This document shows, one piece after another, positions 7,569 through 15,453 of a stretch of 30,912 bases of DNA. The notes below the pieces were generated by a model that saw only the letters and a list, made by a program, of their open reading frames with translations, made no database searches and was not told the DNA's origin. The DNA lies in the NCBI GenBank assembly GCA_964466315.1, contig CAYXNS010000032.1, positions 1 to 30,912 on the forward strand, written 5' to 3'. Source of the stretch: SMWC01 sp964466315 (lineage in GTDB: Bacteria > Pseudomonadota > Gammaproteobacteria > Steroidobacterales > Rariloculaceae). A program made the translations under genes and the position numbers. Each line of letters opens with the position of its first letter. The stretch's first letter is position 1.

Positions 7569-8735
7569 ATGCCCCAAGAGAAAGAGCAACAAAGACGCAA
7601 CGTCCTTAAAGGTGGTCTCGCCTTAGGTGGAGTAGCTGCCACGGCCAGCATGCCGTTTTGGTCAAAACTCGCATTGGCTCAAGACGAAGAACTCATGCCG
7701 TTTACTGATATGCCCGAGGGTTTTACAGCCCCTCCGGTCACGCCTGGCGGCATTCATTTTCTCGATACGCGATACATTGATTCTTTCTACACACCCGTTG
7801 ATGACTTCTACATCGTTCAACACTACAACCAACCGGTCATTCCCGAGGACGAATACCGACTTCAGATCACTGGCATGGTGGATAGCCTTGTGGAAATCAG
7901 CCTGGCGGAGTTGAAGAGCCGTCCCAAAGTGGAAATCGATGCAGGTTTTGAATGCGGCGGCAACCGTGCTGCCATATTTCACGGCCTGATCGGCAACGCC
8001 CGCTGGGGGGGCGTGAGCTTGCGTGAACTGTTACTCGAAGCAGGGATACAAAGTGCTGGCATCGAAGTAGTCTTCTACGGTGCCGACATGGGCACTGAGA
8101 ATATCCGCGATATGGATGCTGAGCAGAACTTTGGCCGCAGCATGCATTTTTCGGACGCGTTGCGTTCAGAAGTAATGCTCGCTTATGAAATGAATGGTGA
8201 ACCCCTGAATATGTACCATGGTGCACCAGTACGGCTAATCGTTCCCGGATGGTACGGTGTAGCCAACGTGAAATGGCTGAACCAGATCCATGTCCAGGAT
8301 CGTCGCTTTATGGGCCGATTTATGGCGCGCGATTACGTCACTCTGAGTCACCGCAATATCGGTGGTGTTGAGCGTTGGGAAGAACGATCCGTGACGAAAA
8401 CTCAACTCAAGTCCGCCATCATTCGTGTCACCCGCAATGATGGCGGTCATGAGATCATGGGATTTGTACTAAATGACGGCACGCCACTAAGATCGGTAGA
8501 GGTGAAAATAGATGACGGCCCCTGGCAATCTGCGGAGATAGACCCTGACTCGACCCAGTACTCGTGGAAGCTCTTTAGCCGGTTCTGGAGCGATGCCACA
8601 CCGGGCGAGCACACGATCGTCTCGAGGGTTACCGACGTTAACGGCCAGGTTCAGGCCACCCCCGACCAGATACCTGAAAAACCGACACGTTGGGAGAACC
8701 ATGCGCAGTTCCCGAGAACTGTGATGATTTCTTGA
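7569..8735 (+). CDS. Sulfite-oxidase-family molybdopterin oxidoreductase (SoxC/SorA-like), Tat-exported
   Basis: A 388-residue periplasmic molybdoenzyme. The twin-arginine signal RRNVLKGG lies at residues 9-16, followed by a hydrophobic segment and cleavage near ALAQ (35-38). The oxidoreductase Mo-cofactor domain spans about 50-265, with C129 in FECGGNRA as the Mo-ligand cysteine (usual form ECAGNGR) and VRLIVPGWYGVANVKWL as cofactor-binding signature. The Mo-co dimerisation domain follows at about 285-385. Family members oxidise sulfite, or act as SoxC with a cytochrome partner. The cytochrome piece directly upstream suggests a former partner gene that has decayed. Substrate is uncertain, since many SoxC-like proteins are not sulfite dehydrogenases. 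A 7-bp hairpin follows the stop. Confidence 0.85.
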   Translation: MPQEKEQQRRNVLKGGLALGGVAATASMPFWSKLALAQDEELMPFTDMPEGFTAPPVTPGGIHFLDTRYIDSFYTPVDDFYIVQHYNQPVIPEDEYRLQITGMVDSLVEISLAELKSRPKVEIDAGFECGGNRAAIFHGLIGNARWGGVSLRELLLEAGIQSAGIEVVFYGADMGTENIRDMDAEQNFGRSMHFSDALRSEVMLAYEMNGEPLNMYHGAPVRLIVPGWYGVANVKWLNQIHVQDRRFMGRFMARDYVTLSHRNIGGVERWEERSVTKTQLKSAIIRVTRNDGGHEIMGFVLNDGTPLRSVEVKIDDGPWQSAEIDPDSTQYSWKLFSRFWSDATPGEHTIVSRVTDVNGQVQATPDQIPEKPTRWENHAQFPRTVMIS

Positions 8736-8761
8736 CTAATCCATTGCGTGCAGCGGATTAG
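8736..8761 (+). terminator. Hairpin directly after the molybdoenzyme stop codon
   Basis: CTAATCC (8736-8742) pairs with GGATTAG (8755-8761) around a 12-base loop, starting on the first base after the TGA. There is no T-run, so it is at best a weak or factor-assisted terminator or an mRNA-stabilising stem. Confidence 0.35.
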
Positions 8762-8798
8762 GGAATGGGTACCGACTCGCTAGATACGATGGGATACG

Positions 8799-8822
8799 CA
8801 CTTACGCCAATTGGCGTAAGTG
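8799..8822. promoter_or_regulatory. 24-bp perfect palindrome upstream of nnrS
   Basis: The half-site CACTTACGCCAA is followed immediately by its exact reverse complement, centred on AATT at 8809-8812. It is an uninterrupted dyad, so it would form a poor RNA hairpin with no loop but a good site for a homodimeric DNA-binding protein. It lies about 190 bases before the nnrS start and about 60 bases after the previous gene. It does not match the FNR/NnrR (TTGAT-N4-ATCAA) or NsrR consensus that I know. Confidence 0.45.
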
Positions 8823-9009
8823 AATCCCCGAATTGGTTTGAGTAACGAAAAAGTGAGTCGTTCCAGTGGTCGGGTCACGCTGCGATCTCCATTCATATCG
8901 CTCGGTAAGCAACGTAGCGGGTACGCACGATTGATCCTGCATCGCCCCGTTGCTATCGTGACGATAGGTAATCCGGTTCCCGCACTTGACCAACAAGGGA
9001 AAGTAAACA

Positions 9010-10236
9010 GTGGCAGTGATGCGCGGGGGCGAGGCGGCGAGCCCCGAAGGCCCCCGGTCTCGTCGGTGCATCGTTCTCTTCAGTTACGGTTTCCGACCCT
9101 TCTTTCTCCTCGCCGGTTTGTGGGCGATTGTCCCGATGGTGACGCTCTTATGGTCGCTCGGCATACAGAGCTGGCCCGGCGACGCGATTCCGCTTTTCCG
9201 CTGGCATGCTCACGAGTTGATATTCGGTTTCGTGAGCGCCGCAATCGCGGGCTTTCTCCTCACAGCCGTACCGAGCTGGACAGGACAGCCGGCCGTGTCC
9301 GGGCCCCGGCTCACGGCACTGGTTGCCATCTGGGCTGCGGAGCGGATTATCGTGAGCCCCTTGATCGAGCTCCCAGCCGCTGTGGCGCTACCCCTGGAAG
9401 TCACATTTCTTCCGGCGCTGGGATTGGCCCTGGCCGTGCCGTTGTTGCGAGCGAGGAAGACGGCCAATGTCGTGTTCCTGTTCTTTCTGGGTCTGCTATT
9501 CGCCGCTGATCTCATATTCCATATGCAGCTGCACGGCCTGACGGGTAGCCTGCCCTTCGACAGCCTGCGGGCGGCTTTAAACGTAGTGCTATTGATGGTG
9601 GTCACCATCGGGGGACGCATCATTCCCGCCTTTACCCGGAACGCATTGCAGCAACTTGGCCGGCCGGCCGAGACCGCAGCACCATCCTGGCTCAACGCGG
9701 CTGCAATCGGTACCGTCGCACTGATCATCGTTGCAGACCTGATCGACCAGGATAGTCTGCTCAGCGGCCTATTAGCCGCACTCGCGGCGTTGCTCCTACT
9801 CGCGCGACTTGCTCACTGGCAGGGACACCGCACGCTGGACGTGCCGCTGCTGTGGGTCCTACACCTCGGTTACGGGTGGATCGTCATCGGGCTCGCCCTC
9901 AAGGCGTTGTGGCTCCTGGCCGCGAATTATTGGGCGGTGAACTGGATGCACGCGCTCAATAGCGGCGCGTTCGCTACGATGATCCTGGCGGTCACGACAC
10001 GAGCCGCGTTGGGGCATACGGGCCGTGCGCTCGAGGCGCCCAGGGTCATAGCCGTCGCTTATCTCCTGGTCAGCGTCGCGGCCGCGACTCGCGTATGGGG
10101 ACCCGTCGCCCTGCCCGCGTATCTCTGGGAAACGACCTACGTGGCTGGAGGGTTGTGGGTGACCGGCTTCGCTCTGTACGTGGCTGTCTACTGCCCCATA
10201 CTCCTCGGAGCGCGGGTAGACGGTAAACCTGGCTAG
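9010..10236 (+). CDS. nnrS: NnrS family heme-copper-type membrane protein
   Basis: A 408-residue integral membrane protein with about 12 helices. Diagnostic motifs are GFRPFF (27-32), WHAHELIFG with its conserved histidines (65-73), GFLLTAVPSWTG (81-92) and GGRIIPAFTRNAL (201-213). NnrS proteins bind heme and copper and protect cells from nitrosative stress, often under control of an NO-responsive regulator, although many are found outside denitrification clusters. The GTG at 9010 follows an AAGGGA site at 8995-9000; ATG 9019 is an alternative. The palindrome at 8799-8822 is the obvious candidate control element. A small cytochrome c follows about 110 bases downstream. Function in this organism is inferred from family membership. 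Confidence 0.88.
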   Translation: MAVMRGGEAASPEGPRSRRCIVLFSYGFRPFFLLAGLWAIVPMVTLLWSLGIQSWPGDAIPLFRWHAHELIFGFVSAAIAGFLLTAVPSWTGQPAVSGPRLTALVAIWAAERIIVSPLIELPAAVALPLEVTFLPALGLALAVPLLRARKTANVVFLFFLGLLFAADLIFHMQLHGLTGSLPFDSLRAALNVVLLMVVTIGGRIIPAFTRNALQQLGRPAETAAPSWLNAAAIGTVALIIVADLIDQDSLLSGLLAALAALLLLARLAHWQGHRTLDVPLLWVLHLGYGWIVIGLALKALWLLAANYWAVNWMHALNSGAFATMILAVTTRAALGHTGRALEAPRVIAVAYLLVSVAAATRVWGPVALPAYLWETTYVAGGLWVTGFALYVAVYCPILLGARVDGKPG

Positions 10237-10346
10237 ATTAATCAGTAGAGCCACGAATTGGGAATGGCCTCTGGAATCACAAACGAAGAAGCTGTTCCGG
10301 TATAATCGGTAGCAACACCACAAGCGAGCGCTTGACCGACACCAGC

Positions 10347-10781
10347 ATGATTCACGAGCCCTGCTTTCCTGTTCGCAGTGCAATGGTCATCGTGGCCAGT
10401 ATGTGCTTGGTGACGGCGCACGCGGCCGACATTGAGAATGGCAAAGTGCTCTTCGAGGAGCACTGTGTCGCCTGCCATACCGTCATCGAACGTGTCAGGG
10501 ACAAATCCGGTCCCAATCTCCGCGGTGTGTTCGGTAGGACGGCCGGGACCGAAGAGTACAGCGGCGGATTCAGCGAGGAGATGATGGCGTCCGGGGTGAT
10601 CTGGGAGGTAGCGACGCTACAGGCGTTTCTGAGTTCGCCGGCCCAGACGATACGAGGAACAAAGATGGTATTCCGCGGCTTAAGGGACATCGAGGCGCGC
10701 ATGGATATCACTTGTTATCTGGAACGGGTCACGGGTGACGGCAGCGTGCCCACGAATGCACTATGTGCCGAAGGACGCTGA
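10347..10781 (+). CDS. Small periplasmic class I cytochrome c
   Basis: A 144-residue exported cytochrome c of the c2/c550 type. Signal peptide residues 1-26 end in AHA, followed by ADIENGKVLF. The heme motif CVACH is at 40-44, GPNLRGVFGRTAG at 55-67, and GTKMVF at 104-109 supplies the likely axial methionine (M107). Such proteins carry electrons between periplasmic dehydrogenases and terminal oxidases. ATG 10347 is preferred over the in-frame TTG at 10332 because it gives a better signal peptide; ATG 10383 is also possible. It follows nnrS by about 110 bases. Its partner could be the sulfite-oxidase-like enzyme or the quinohemoproteins at the far end of the window. Confidence 0.85.
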   Translation: MIHEPCFPVRSAMVIVASMCLVTAHAADIENGKVLFEEHCVACHTVIERVRDKSGPNLRGVFGRTAGTEEYSGGFSEEMMASGVIWEVATLQAFLSSPAQTIRGTKMVFRGLRDIEARMDITCYLERVTGDGSVPTNALCAEGR

Positions 10782-10998
10782 TCGCCGCTACCGGGAGATC
10801 AGCGGAGCGTGGTGGGTGTCGTCGAGAGTGTGTCCGCGGATTCTGATCTGGAAAATGCCAGATTGTTCTTGAAGCACCTATTGCTATATATAACTACCCT
10901 ATAACCATTAGACATACGCGGCCCCGGGGAAACACACCCGAATTCAGCCCCATCCCGAATAAGATGAGACGGAAGGAAGTTCACGATCTTGGGCGCCG

Positions 10999-11883
10999 TT
11001 AGGCCTTGAGTGGCAGACTCAGCAACTCACGGGACTCAGCTGGCGTTGCGACTTCCGCTCCGGTGGCGTGTATCAGTTCGACGGCCCGCTCGACGAGCGC
11101 CGCATTGGAAGGCGCGTAGACACCTTTTGCCAGATACAGATTGTCTTCCAAGCCGACTCTGACATGCCCGCCCAGCACGATGGCGTGCTCCACCATCGGA
11201 AACTCGTACTGTGAGATACCGAAAGCGGCCCAGGTAGCACCTTCCGGCAGGTGGTCACGCATGAATTCCATCGCCCTCCTAGACGCCGGCATCGCCCAGG
11301 GAATACCGAGGCAGAGCTGAAAGTGGCCGGGCCCTTCGAGCATGCCTTCCCTAATCATATGGTTAGCTAACGTGATGTGGCCCATGTCGAACACCTCGAG
11401 CTCGGGCTTGATGCCTGCCTCCGTGATCGCCCGGCCCATGATCTCCAGATGCGGGGGCGTGTTGATAAAGGCGAACTGCCCGAAATTAAGCGTCGCGATA
11501 TCCAGGCTGCAGATCTCCGGGCGCAGCGCCAGTACGTGCTCTAGCCGCTGCTCAGGACGACGCAGCGTGGTTCCCACGCCGCCGACCGCCGGGTTGTCGT
11601 CGCTGGGGATATAGCGGGCACCGTATCCGGTCGTGAGATTCGTGATGGCGTCGAGACCGCTGTCCGCGATCCGGTCCAGCACTTCTTTATAGAGCGCGGT
11701 ATCCCCAGACGGTGTGCCCGTCTCGGGGTCCCGAACATGAATGTGCACAGACGCAGCACCGGCCTTGATCGCCCCGACGGCAGACTCGGCTATTTCTACG
11801 GGCGCGACCGGGAAGGCGGGATGCGCCTCCGGCACTTTTGCGCTGCCGGTAACAGCGCACGTAATGATGACTTTGCGCCCCAT
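10999..11883 (-). CDS. Beta-keto acid cleavage enzyme (BKACE, DUF849)
   Basis: A 294-residue cytoplasmic TIM-barrel enzyme of the BKACE family, founded by 3-keto-5-aminohexanoate cleavage enzyme (Kce). Family members use a divalent metal and acetyl-CoA to split a beta-keto acid into acetoacetate and a CoA ester. Visible features are VIITCAVTG near the N-terminus, metal ligands H47 and H49 in SVHIHVRDP, TPPHLEIMG at 142-150, ELEVFDMGH at 161-169, and E246 in GGHVRVGLEDN as the third probable metal ligand. The substrate is set by a few pocket residues I cannot resolve by eye. A BKACE member acting on triacetate is known, as I recall, in clostridial phloroglucinol catabolism, which makes its presence near a transhydroxylase notable. 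It starts 15 bases after the metallophosphoesterase stop, so the two are probably co-transcribed. Confidence 0.87.
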   Translation of the reverse strand: MGRKVIITCAVTGSAKVPEAHPAFPVAPVEIAESAVGAIKAGAASVHIHVRDPETGTPSGDTALYKEVLDRIADSGLDAITNLTTGYGARYIPSDDNPAVGGVGTTLRRPEQRLEHVLALRPEICSLDIATLNFGQFAFINTPPHLEIMGRAITEAGIKPELEVFDMGHITLANHMIREGMLEGPGHFQLCLGIPWAMPASRRAMEFMRDHLPEGATWAAFGISQYEFPMVEHAIVLGGHVRVGLEDNLYLAKGVYAPSNAALVERAVELIHATGAEVATPAESRELLSLPLKA

Positions 11884-11898
11884 GCGTATCCTTCAAAT

Positions 11899-13455
11899 CT
11901 AATTCGCCGGAATCGTGTAGGTGTCCGCGACGTAGCTGCACTGCTCTACGGCGCAGTCCTCGACGGTCTTAATGTACTCTACCGTAACCTCTTCAGGCGA
12001 AACAGATACGTTCAGGAATCCGGGGCTGCTCAGAACGACACCGTTTTCGATGTCGTAGCCCTCGTGCTCCGCCATCTCGAGATTGGGCGCGCCGCCTTTT
12101 CGGGACGGCTGAGCAACCGCCTGATAGATGATCCCGTCCCGGTGAACTTCCTTCACATAAACGTGATCGTGCCCATGAAAGACGACGTTGACGCCATTGT
12201 CGACCAGCATCTGATGTATCGGAACACCCCAGCCTTCGCGATGCTCGTCGAAGTCGTACGACTCGGTCTCGGGATCGACTCTCGGCCGCGGCTTCCAGTT
12301 CGCCGCAGCCTCGGGACCGCGCGGTCCGCTCCAGTTCTCGATATCGAACGGCGTCCGGCCGCCCCACTCGAAATACTCGGCATAGATGTGCCCGCCGCGC
12401 GATCCGCCGAACGGATTATCCAGGCCGCCAACGAGGTTATGCAGGAAAACAAACTTGAAGGTCGCGTCACTGGACTCCAGGGTTTCCTTCAACCAACGGA
12501 ACTGCTCACGGCCCAGCGTCCGGCCCCAGGGGCCGCTGCCGCCACCACCGCCCTCCCAGAATGGATCCAATCCCACGAACAAGGCATCACCCCACTCCCA
12601 CGCAAAATACCCGTCATGACGCCCCACGTGCTCGTACTCCGTAACACTGCCCATGTAGAATCCGTTCGCCGTTGGCGTCGGGAAGTAGTGCTTGCGCGAG
12701 TTGTTCGCCCAGACACCGAGATTGTCCGGCGTGCCGTCCAGCCGGCTGCGCCGCTCGGCATCGTGATTGCCGAGAACGAGAAACAACGGCACGGTGAAAG
12801 CGGACTGACTGAGATGGCCTCTGAGCAACAGATAGTCCCCAACCACATCTTCTTCCCTGATCGGCGCGCCCCGTTGCCGATTTTGAATCTCGAAAAGGCC
12901 GTTACCAAAGTTCTGGCTGGTCATGAACGTGTCGCCGAGATCGACGAGAAAGTCCGGGTTATAGGCAGCCATGTTGGCCATGGTGTTGGCCATCGTCACA
13001 TCATCGGCCAACTCGCGGCCACAGGTATCGCACCATTTCTGATGCCGGGTCATGGCGCCCATGTGCGAGTCGGCCTCAACGGCGAACGTAAATTCGGACC
13101 CCTTAGCCCGCTGGGTGAAAAAATCGGCAGGCGTCGAATCCAGGAAATCCCCTTCGCCGGGCCGGTGGAACCTAAGTCGGTACGAATACCCAGCGTCTGG
13201 GCCGAGCCCCGTCAATTCGAAGACATGAGGATCGTTGGCCCGCAGCGTCGCTACAGGCGTCTTTTCGTCGTAGTTTCGGGACCCCAGACCGTATTCAACA
13301 TATACCTCCTGGTCGGCAAAGCCCATGACGCTGACGGATATCGACGTGTCCGTCGGGCGACCGATCACGATATTGCCGTCGAACTCCTCGGCTCCATGGA
13401 CGAGCGATGCCGCAACCAACAGAATCAGGGAAGCGAACGGTGTTTTCTTAGCCAT
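11899..13455 (-). CDS. Secreted purple-acid-phosphatase-like metallophosphoesterase
   Basis: A 518-residue exported hydrolase. Signal peptide about 1-21 (ending VHGA); an N-terminal Fn3-like domain typical of purple acid phosphatases at about 27-116; then a calcineurin-like metallophosphoesterase domain with DSH (D129, H131), DLGDTF (about 172-177), LGNHDAE, VFLHN and FHGHDHVYV, which together supply the dinuclear metal site. The C-terminal part (VSPEEVTVEYIKTVEDC, ending DTYTIPAN) is shared with a remnant just upstream at 13604-13717. It is 35% or so similar by eye, not computed, to the second copy at 21741-23210. Such enzymes hydrolyse phosphate mono- or diesters in the periplasm or outside the cell; the natural substrate is unknown. 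Confidence 0.85.
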   Translation of the reverse strand: MAKKTPFASLILLVAASLVHGAEEFDGNIVIGRPTDTSISVSVMGFADQEVYVEYGLGSRNYDEKTPVATLRANDPHVFELTGLGPDAGYSYRLRFHRPGEGDFLDSTPADFFTQRAKGSEFTFAVEADSHMGAMTRHQKWCDTCGRELADDVTMANTMANMAAYNPDFLVDLGDTFMTSQNFGNGLFEIQNRQRGAPIREEDVVGDYLLLRGHLSQSAFTVPLFLVLGNHDAERRSRLDGTPDNLGVWANNSRKHYFPTPTANGFYMGSVTEYEHVGRHDGYFAWEWGDALFVGLDPFWEGGGGGSGPWGRTLGREQFRWLKETLESSDATFKFVFLHNLVGGLDNPFGGSRGGHIYAEYFEWGGRTPFDIENWSGPRGPEAAANWKPRPRVDPETESYDFDEHREGWGVPIHQMLVDNGVNVVFHGHDHVYVKEVHRDGIIYQAVAQPSRKGGAPNLEMAEHEGYDIENGVVLSSPGFLNVSVSPEEVTVEYIKTVEDCAVEQCSYVADTYTIPAN

Positions 13456-13582
13456 CTCGTGTTCCTCTAGCCTAGAATTGACTCCTCATTAAATAGCGGC
13501 TCAGTCGGGCAGCCCCCAAATAAAAACCGAGGCCCAGAATAACCCTACTACATAACACTGCCCACGACGGCCCGCCCGAGTG

Positions 13583-13599
13583 CCCGAGCCTATCTCGGG
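13583..13599 (-). terminator. Hairpin next to the metallophosphoesterase remnant
   Basis: CCCGAG (13583-13588) pairs with CTCGGG (13594-13599) around a 5-base loop, just beyond the stop codon of the remnant on the minus strand. No T-run follows, so termination activity is uncertain. Confidence 0.3.
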
Positions 13600-13603
13600 A
13601 CGA

Positions 13604-13789
13604 TTAATGTGCTGCGGGTATCGTGTAGCTATCCACAACCTCTCTGCAGTTACGCTCACAGTCATAGACATTCTTGATGTACTCGACGGTCACTTCATCG
13701 AGCGACACAGAGACGTTACGGGCAGGATTGCGACAGTTACCGATCACCAGTGAATCACCCCTTTTCCCTAGAGTTGTATAGAACCGCAA
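13604..13789 (-). pseudogene. C-terminal remnant of a second metallophosphoesterase
   Basis: On the minus strand, 13717-13604 reads NVSVSLDEVTVEYIKNVYDC and ends DSYTIPAAH before a TAA. This closely copies the C-terminus of the intact neighbour at 11899-13455 (NVSVSPEEVTVEYIKTVEDC, ending DTYTIPAN). The residues before NVSVS have no resemblance to the family, and the whole catalytic domain is missing, so this is the tail of a lost tandem duplicate. Confidence 0.75.
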
Positions 13790-13938
13790 AAAAATGGGGT
13801 CCGTTTTTTCGCGCCACGGAAACGAACGAACTATGAAGCGAGAGCGATTTATTATAGCCTAGGTGATGCTCGTAACAATTTGAACAAGAGCATAATATTT
13901 CCGTACAGGATCATAACTACTAGTTAAGAGAGGCAAGC

Positions 13939-15417
13939 ATGAAGATGCCTTTAATCTCCGGATTACCGTCGATCACTCTGCTGCTATCGTGCACGAGCTA
14001 CACGGCCGACCGACCGAACGTCGTTCTGATGATATCCGACGATCAGGCCTGGTACGGACTCTCGGCACAGATGCACCCGGATATGCCGAACTCCAGGAGC
14101 GATTTCTACCACACTCCTCGATTGGAGGAACTTGCGAGCCAAGGCATGCGATTCTCGGACGCCTATGCACCCGCAACCGTGTGTTCGGCGACCCGTGCGA
14201 GCCTGCAGACGGGCATGAGCCCTGCCAAGAATCATTGGACGAAGGCAGCGCCGATCGCAAGGGCGAACAATAACTTCCCCTTAATCCCCGTACAACACCG
14301 TAAAATGCTCTCTACGGAGGAGGTCACCATCGGTGAAGTCCTGCAGGCGGCAGGATATAGAACCGCGCACTACGGCAAGTGGCATCTCGCCGGTGGCGGC
14401 CCGGAGATGCACGGCTACGATGAGGGTGACGGGGAAACCAGCAACGGTAATGCCGACCCGTTTAACGACCCGGAGAACCCGCTGGATGTTATCGGCATGT
14501 CTAAGCGTGCGCTGGACTTCATGCGCCGCGCCGATGAAACGAACGAGCCGTTCTTCGCGCAGATTTCCTACTATCCGCTGCACGTTCAGGAAAACGCCTC
14601 GCCGAAAACCATCGCGCGCGTCGAGGCGCGACCGAAGGGCGAGGTCCACTCCAACGTTCTCATCGCGGCGATTACCGAAGATCTGGACACCGGTGTGGGC
14701 GTCATCATGGACGGCCTCGACGAGCTGGGACTCAGCGACAACACTTACCTCATCTATATGGGCGACAACGGACACCGGCCTAACGACAACAACATGGCCA
14801 ACAACCGGGAGAACAATCCCGCGCCATTGGTCGGCGACAAGGGTAACGTCTCCGAAGGCGGCATCCGTGTGCCGTTCATCATCAGAGGCCCCGGCATCGA
14901 GGCTGACTCTTGGTCACGCGTCCCGATCGTGGGATATGACCTATTCCCGACTTATGCGGAATGGGCTGAGATCGACTCTACGGATCTACCAGCGGGAATT
15001 GAAGGCGGCAGTATCGCTTCAGTTCTGGACAACGGGGGCGCCGGCGAGATAGAACGTCCGCGGGATGAGTTGGTGTTTCACTTCCCTCATTACCAGGTGG
15101 GCAGCCCACAGTCGGCCATCCGAGTGGGCGACTATAAACTCATCAAATACTACGAGGGCAATATGACGGCGCTGTTCGATCTTTCGATCGACATCGGAGA
15201 GAAACAAAATCTCGTAACGAAAATGCCGGCGAAGGCTGCAGATCTCGAAGCGCGACTAGATGCGTACCTCACGTCCGTGGATGCAGATATCCCCATCCTA
15301 AATCCTGGTTATGATCCCTCGAAGCCGACGGGTTTCACCGGCAACAGAACAGATCCGGACACGTTCTTTCCGCATGACGCAACCATCGACGTAAAGAGAC
15401 TGTATTACCCGGAGTGA
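13939..15417 (+). CDS. Sulfatase (formylglycine-dependent), probable lipoprotein
   Basis: A 492-residue type I sulfatase. The N-terminus is hydrophobic with a lipobox-like LLSC (C18), suggesting membrane anchoring. Metal-binding DD (34-35) follows in VLMISDDQAW. The formylglycine motif is C82-SATR, a C-x-A-x-R variant of the C-x-P/A-S/T-R signature, followed by ASLQTG. YGKWHLAGGG (about 143-152) and YMGDNGH (about 273-279) are further active-site blocks. The enzyme hydrolyses sulfate esters; the substrate is unknown. It diverges from the metallophosphoesterase pair, with a shared upstream region at 13790-13938. A decayed relative lies at 21432-21740. The start has an AGAGAGG ribosome binding site. 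Confidence 0.88.
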   Translation: MKMPLISGLPSITLLLSCTSYTADRPNVVLMISDDQAWYGLSAQMHPDMPNSRSDFYHTPRLEELASQGMRFSDAYAPATVCSATRASLQTGMSPAKNHWTKAAPIARANNNFPLIPVQHRKMLSTEEVTIGEVLQAAGYRTAHYGKWHLAGGGPEMHGYDEGDGETSNGNADPFNDPENPLDVIGMSKRALDFMRRADETNEPFFAQISYYPLHVQENASPKTIARVEARPKGEVHSNVLIAAITEDLDTGVGVIMDGLDELGLSDNTYLIYMGDNGHRPNDNNMANNRENNPAPLVGDKGNVSEGGIRVPFIIRGPGIEADSWSRVPIVGYDLFPTYAEWAEIDSTDLPAGIEGGSIASVLDNGGAGEIERPRDELVFHFPHYQVGSPQSAIRVGDYKLIKYYEGNMTALFDLSIDIGEKQNLVTKMPAKAADLEARLDAYLTSVDADIPILNPGYDPSKPTGFTGNRTDPDTFFPHDATIDVKRLYYPE

Positions 15418-15453
15418 AGTCCGCCCGGTCGTAGACTGGGCTGGAACAGCAGC

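Noticed and set aside
11737..13470. A 577-codon plus-strand open frame opposite the first metallophosphoesterase
   Set aside because: The minus strand holds all phosphoesterase motifs in order; the plus-strand frame shows no recognisable family and extends across two real genes.
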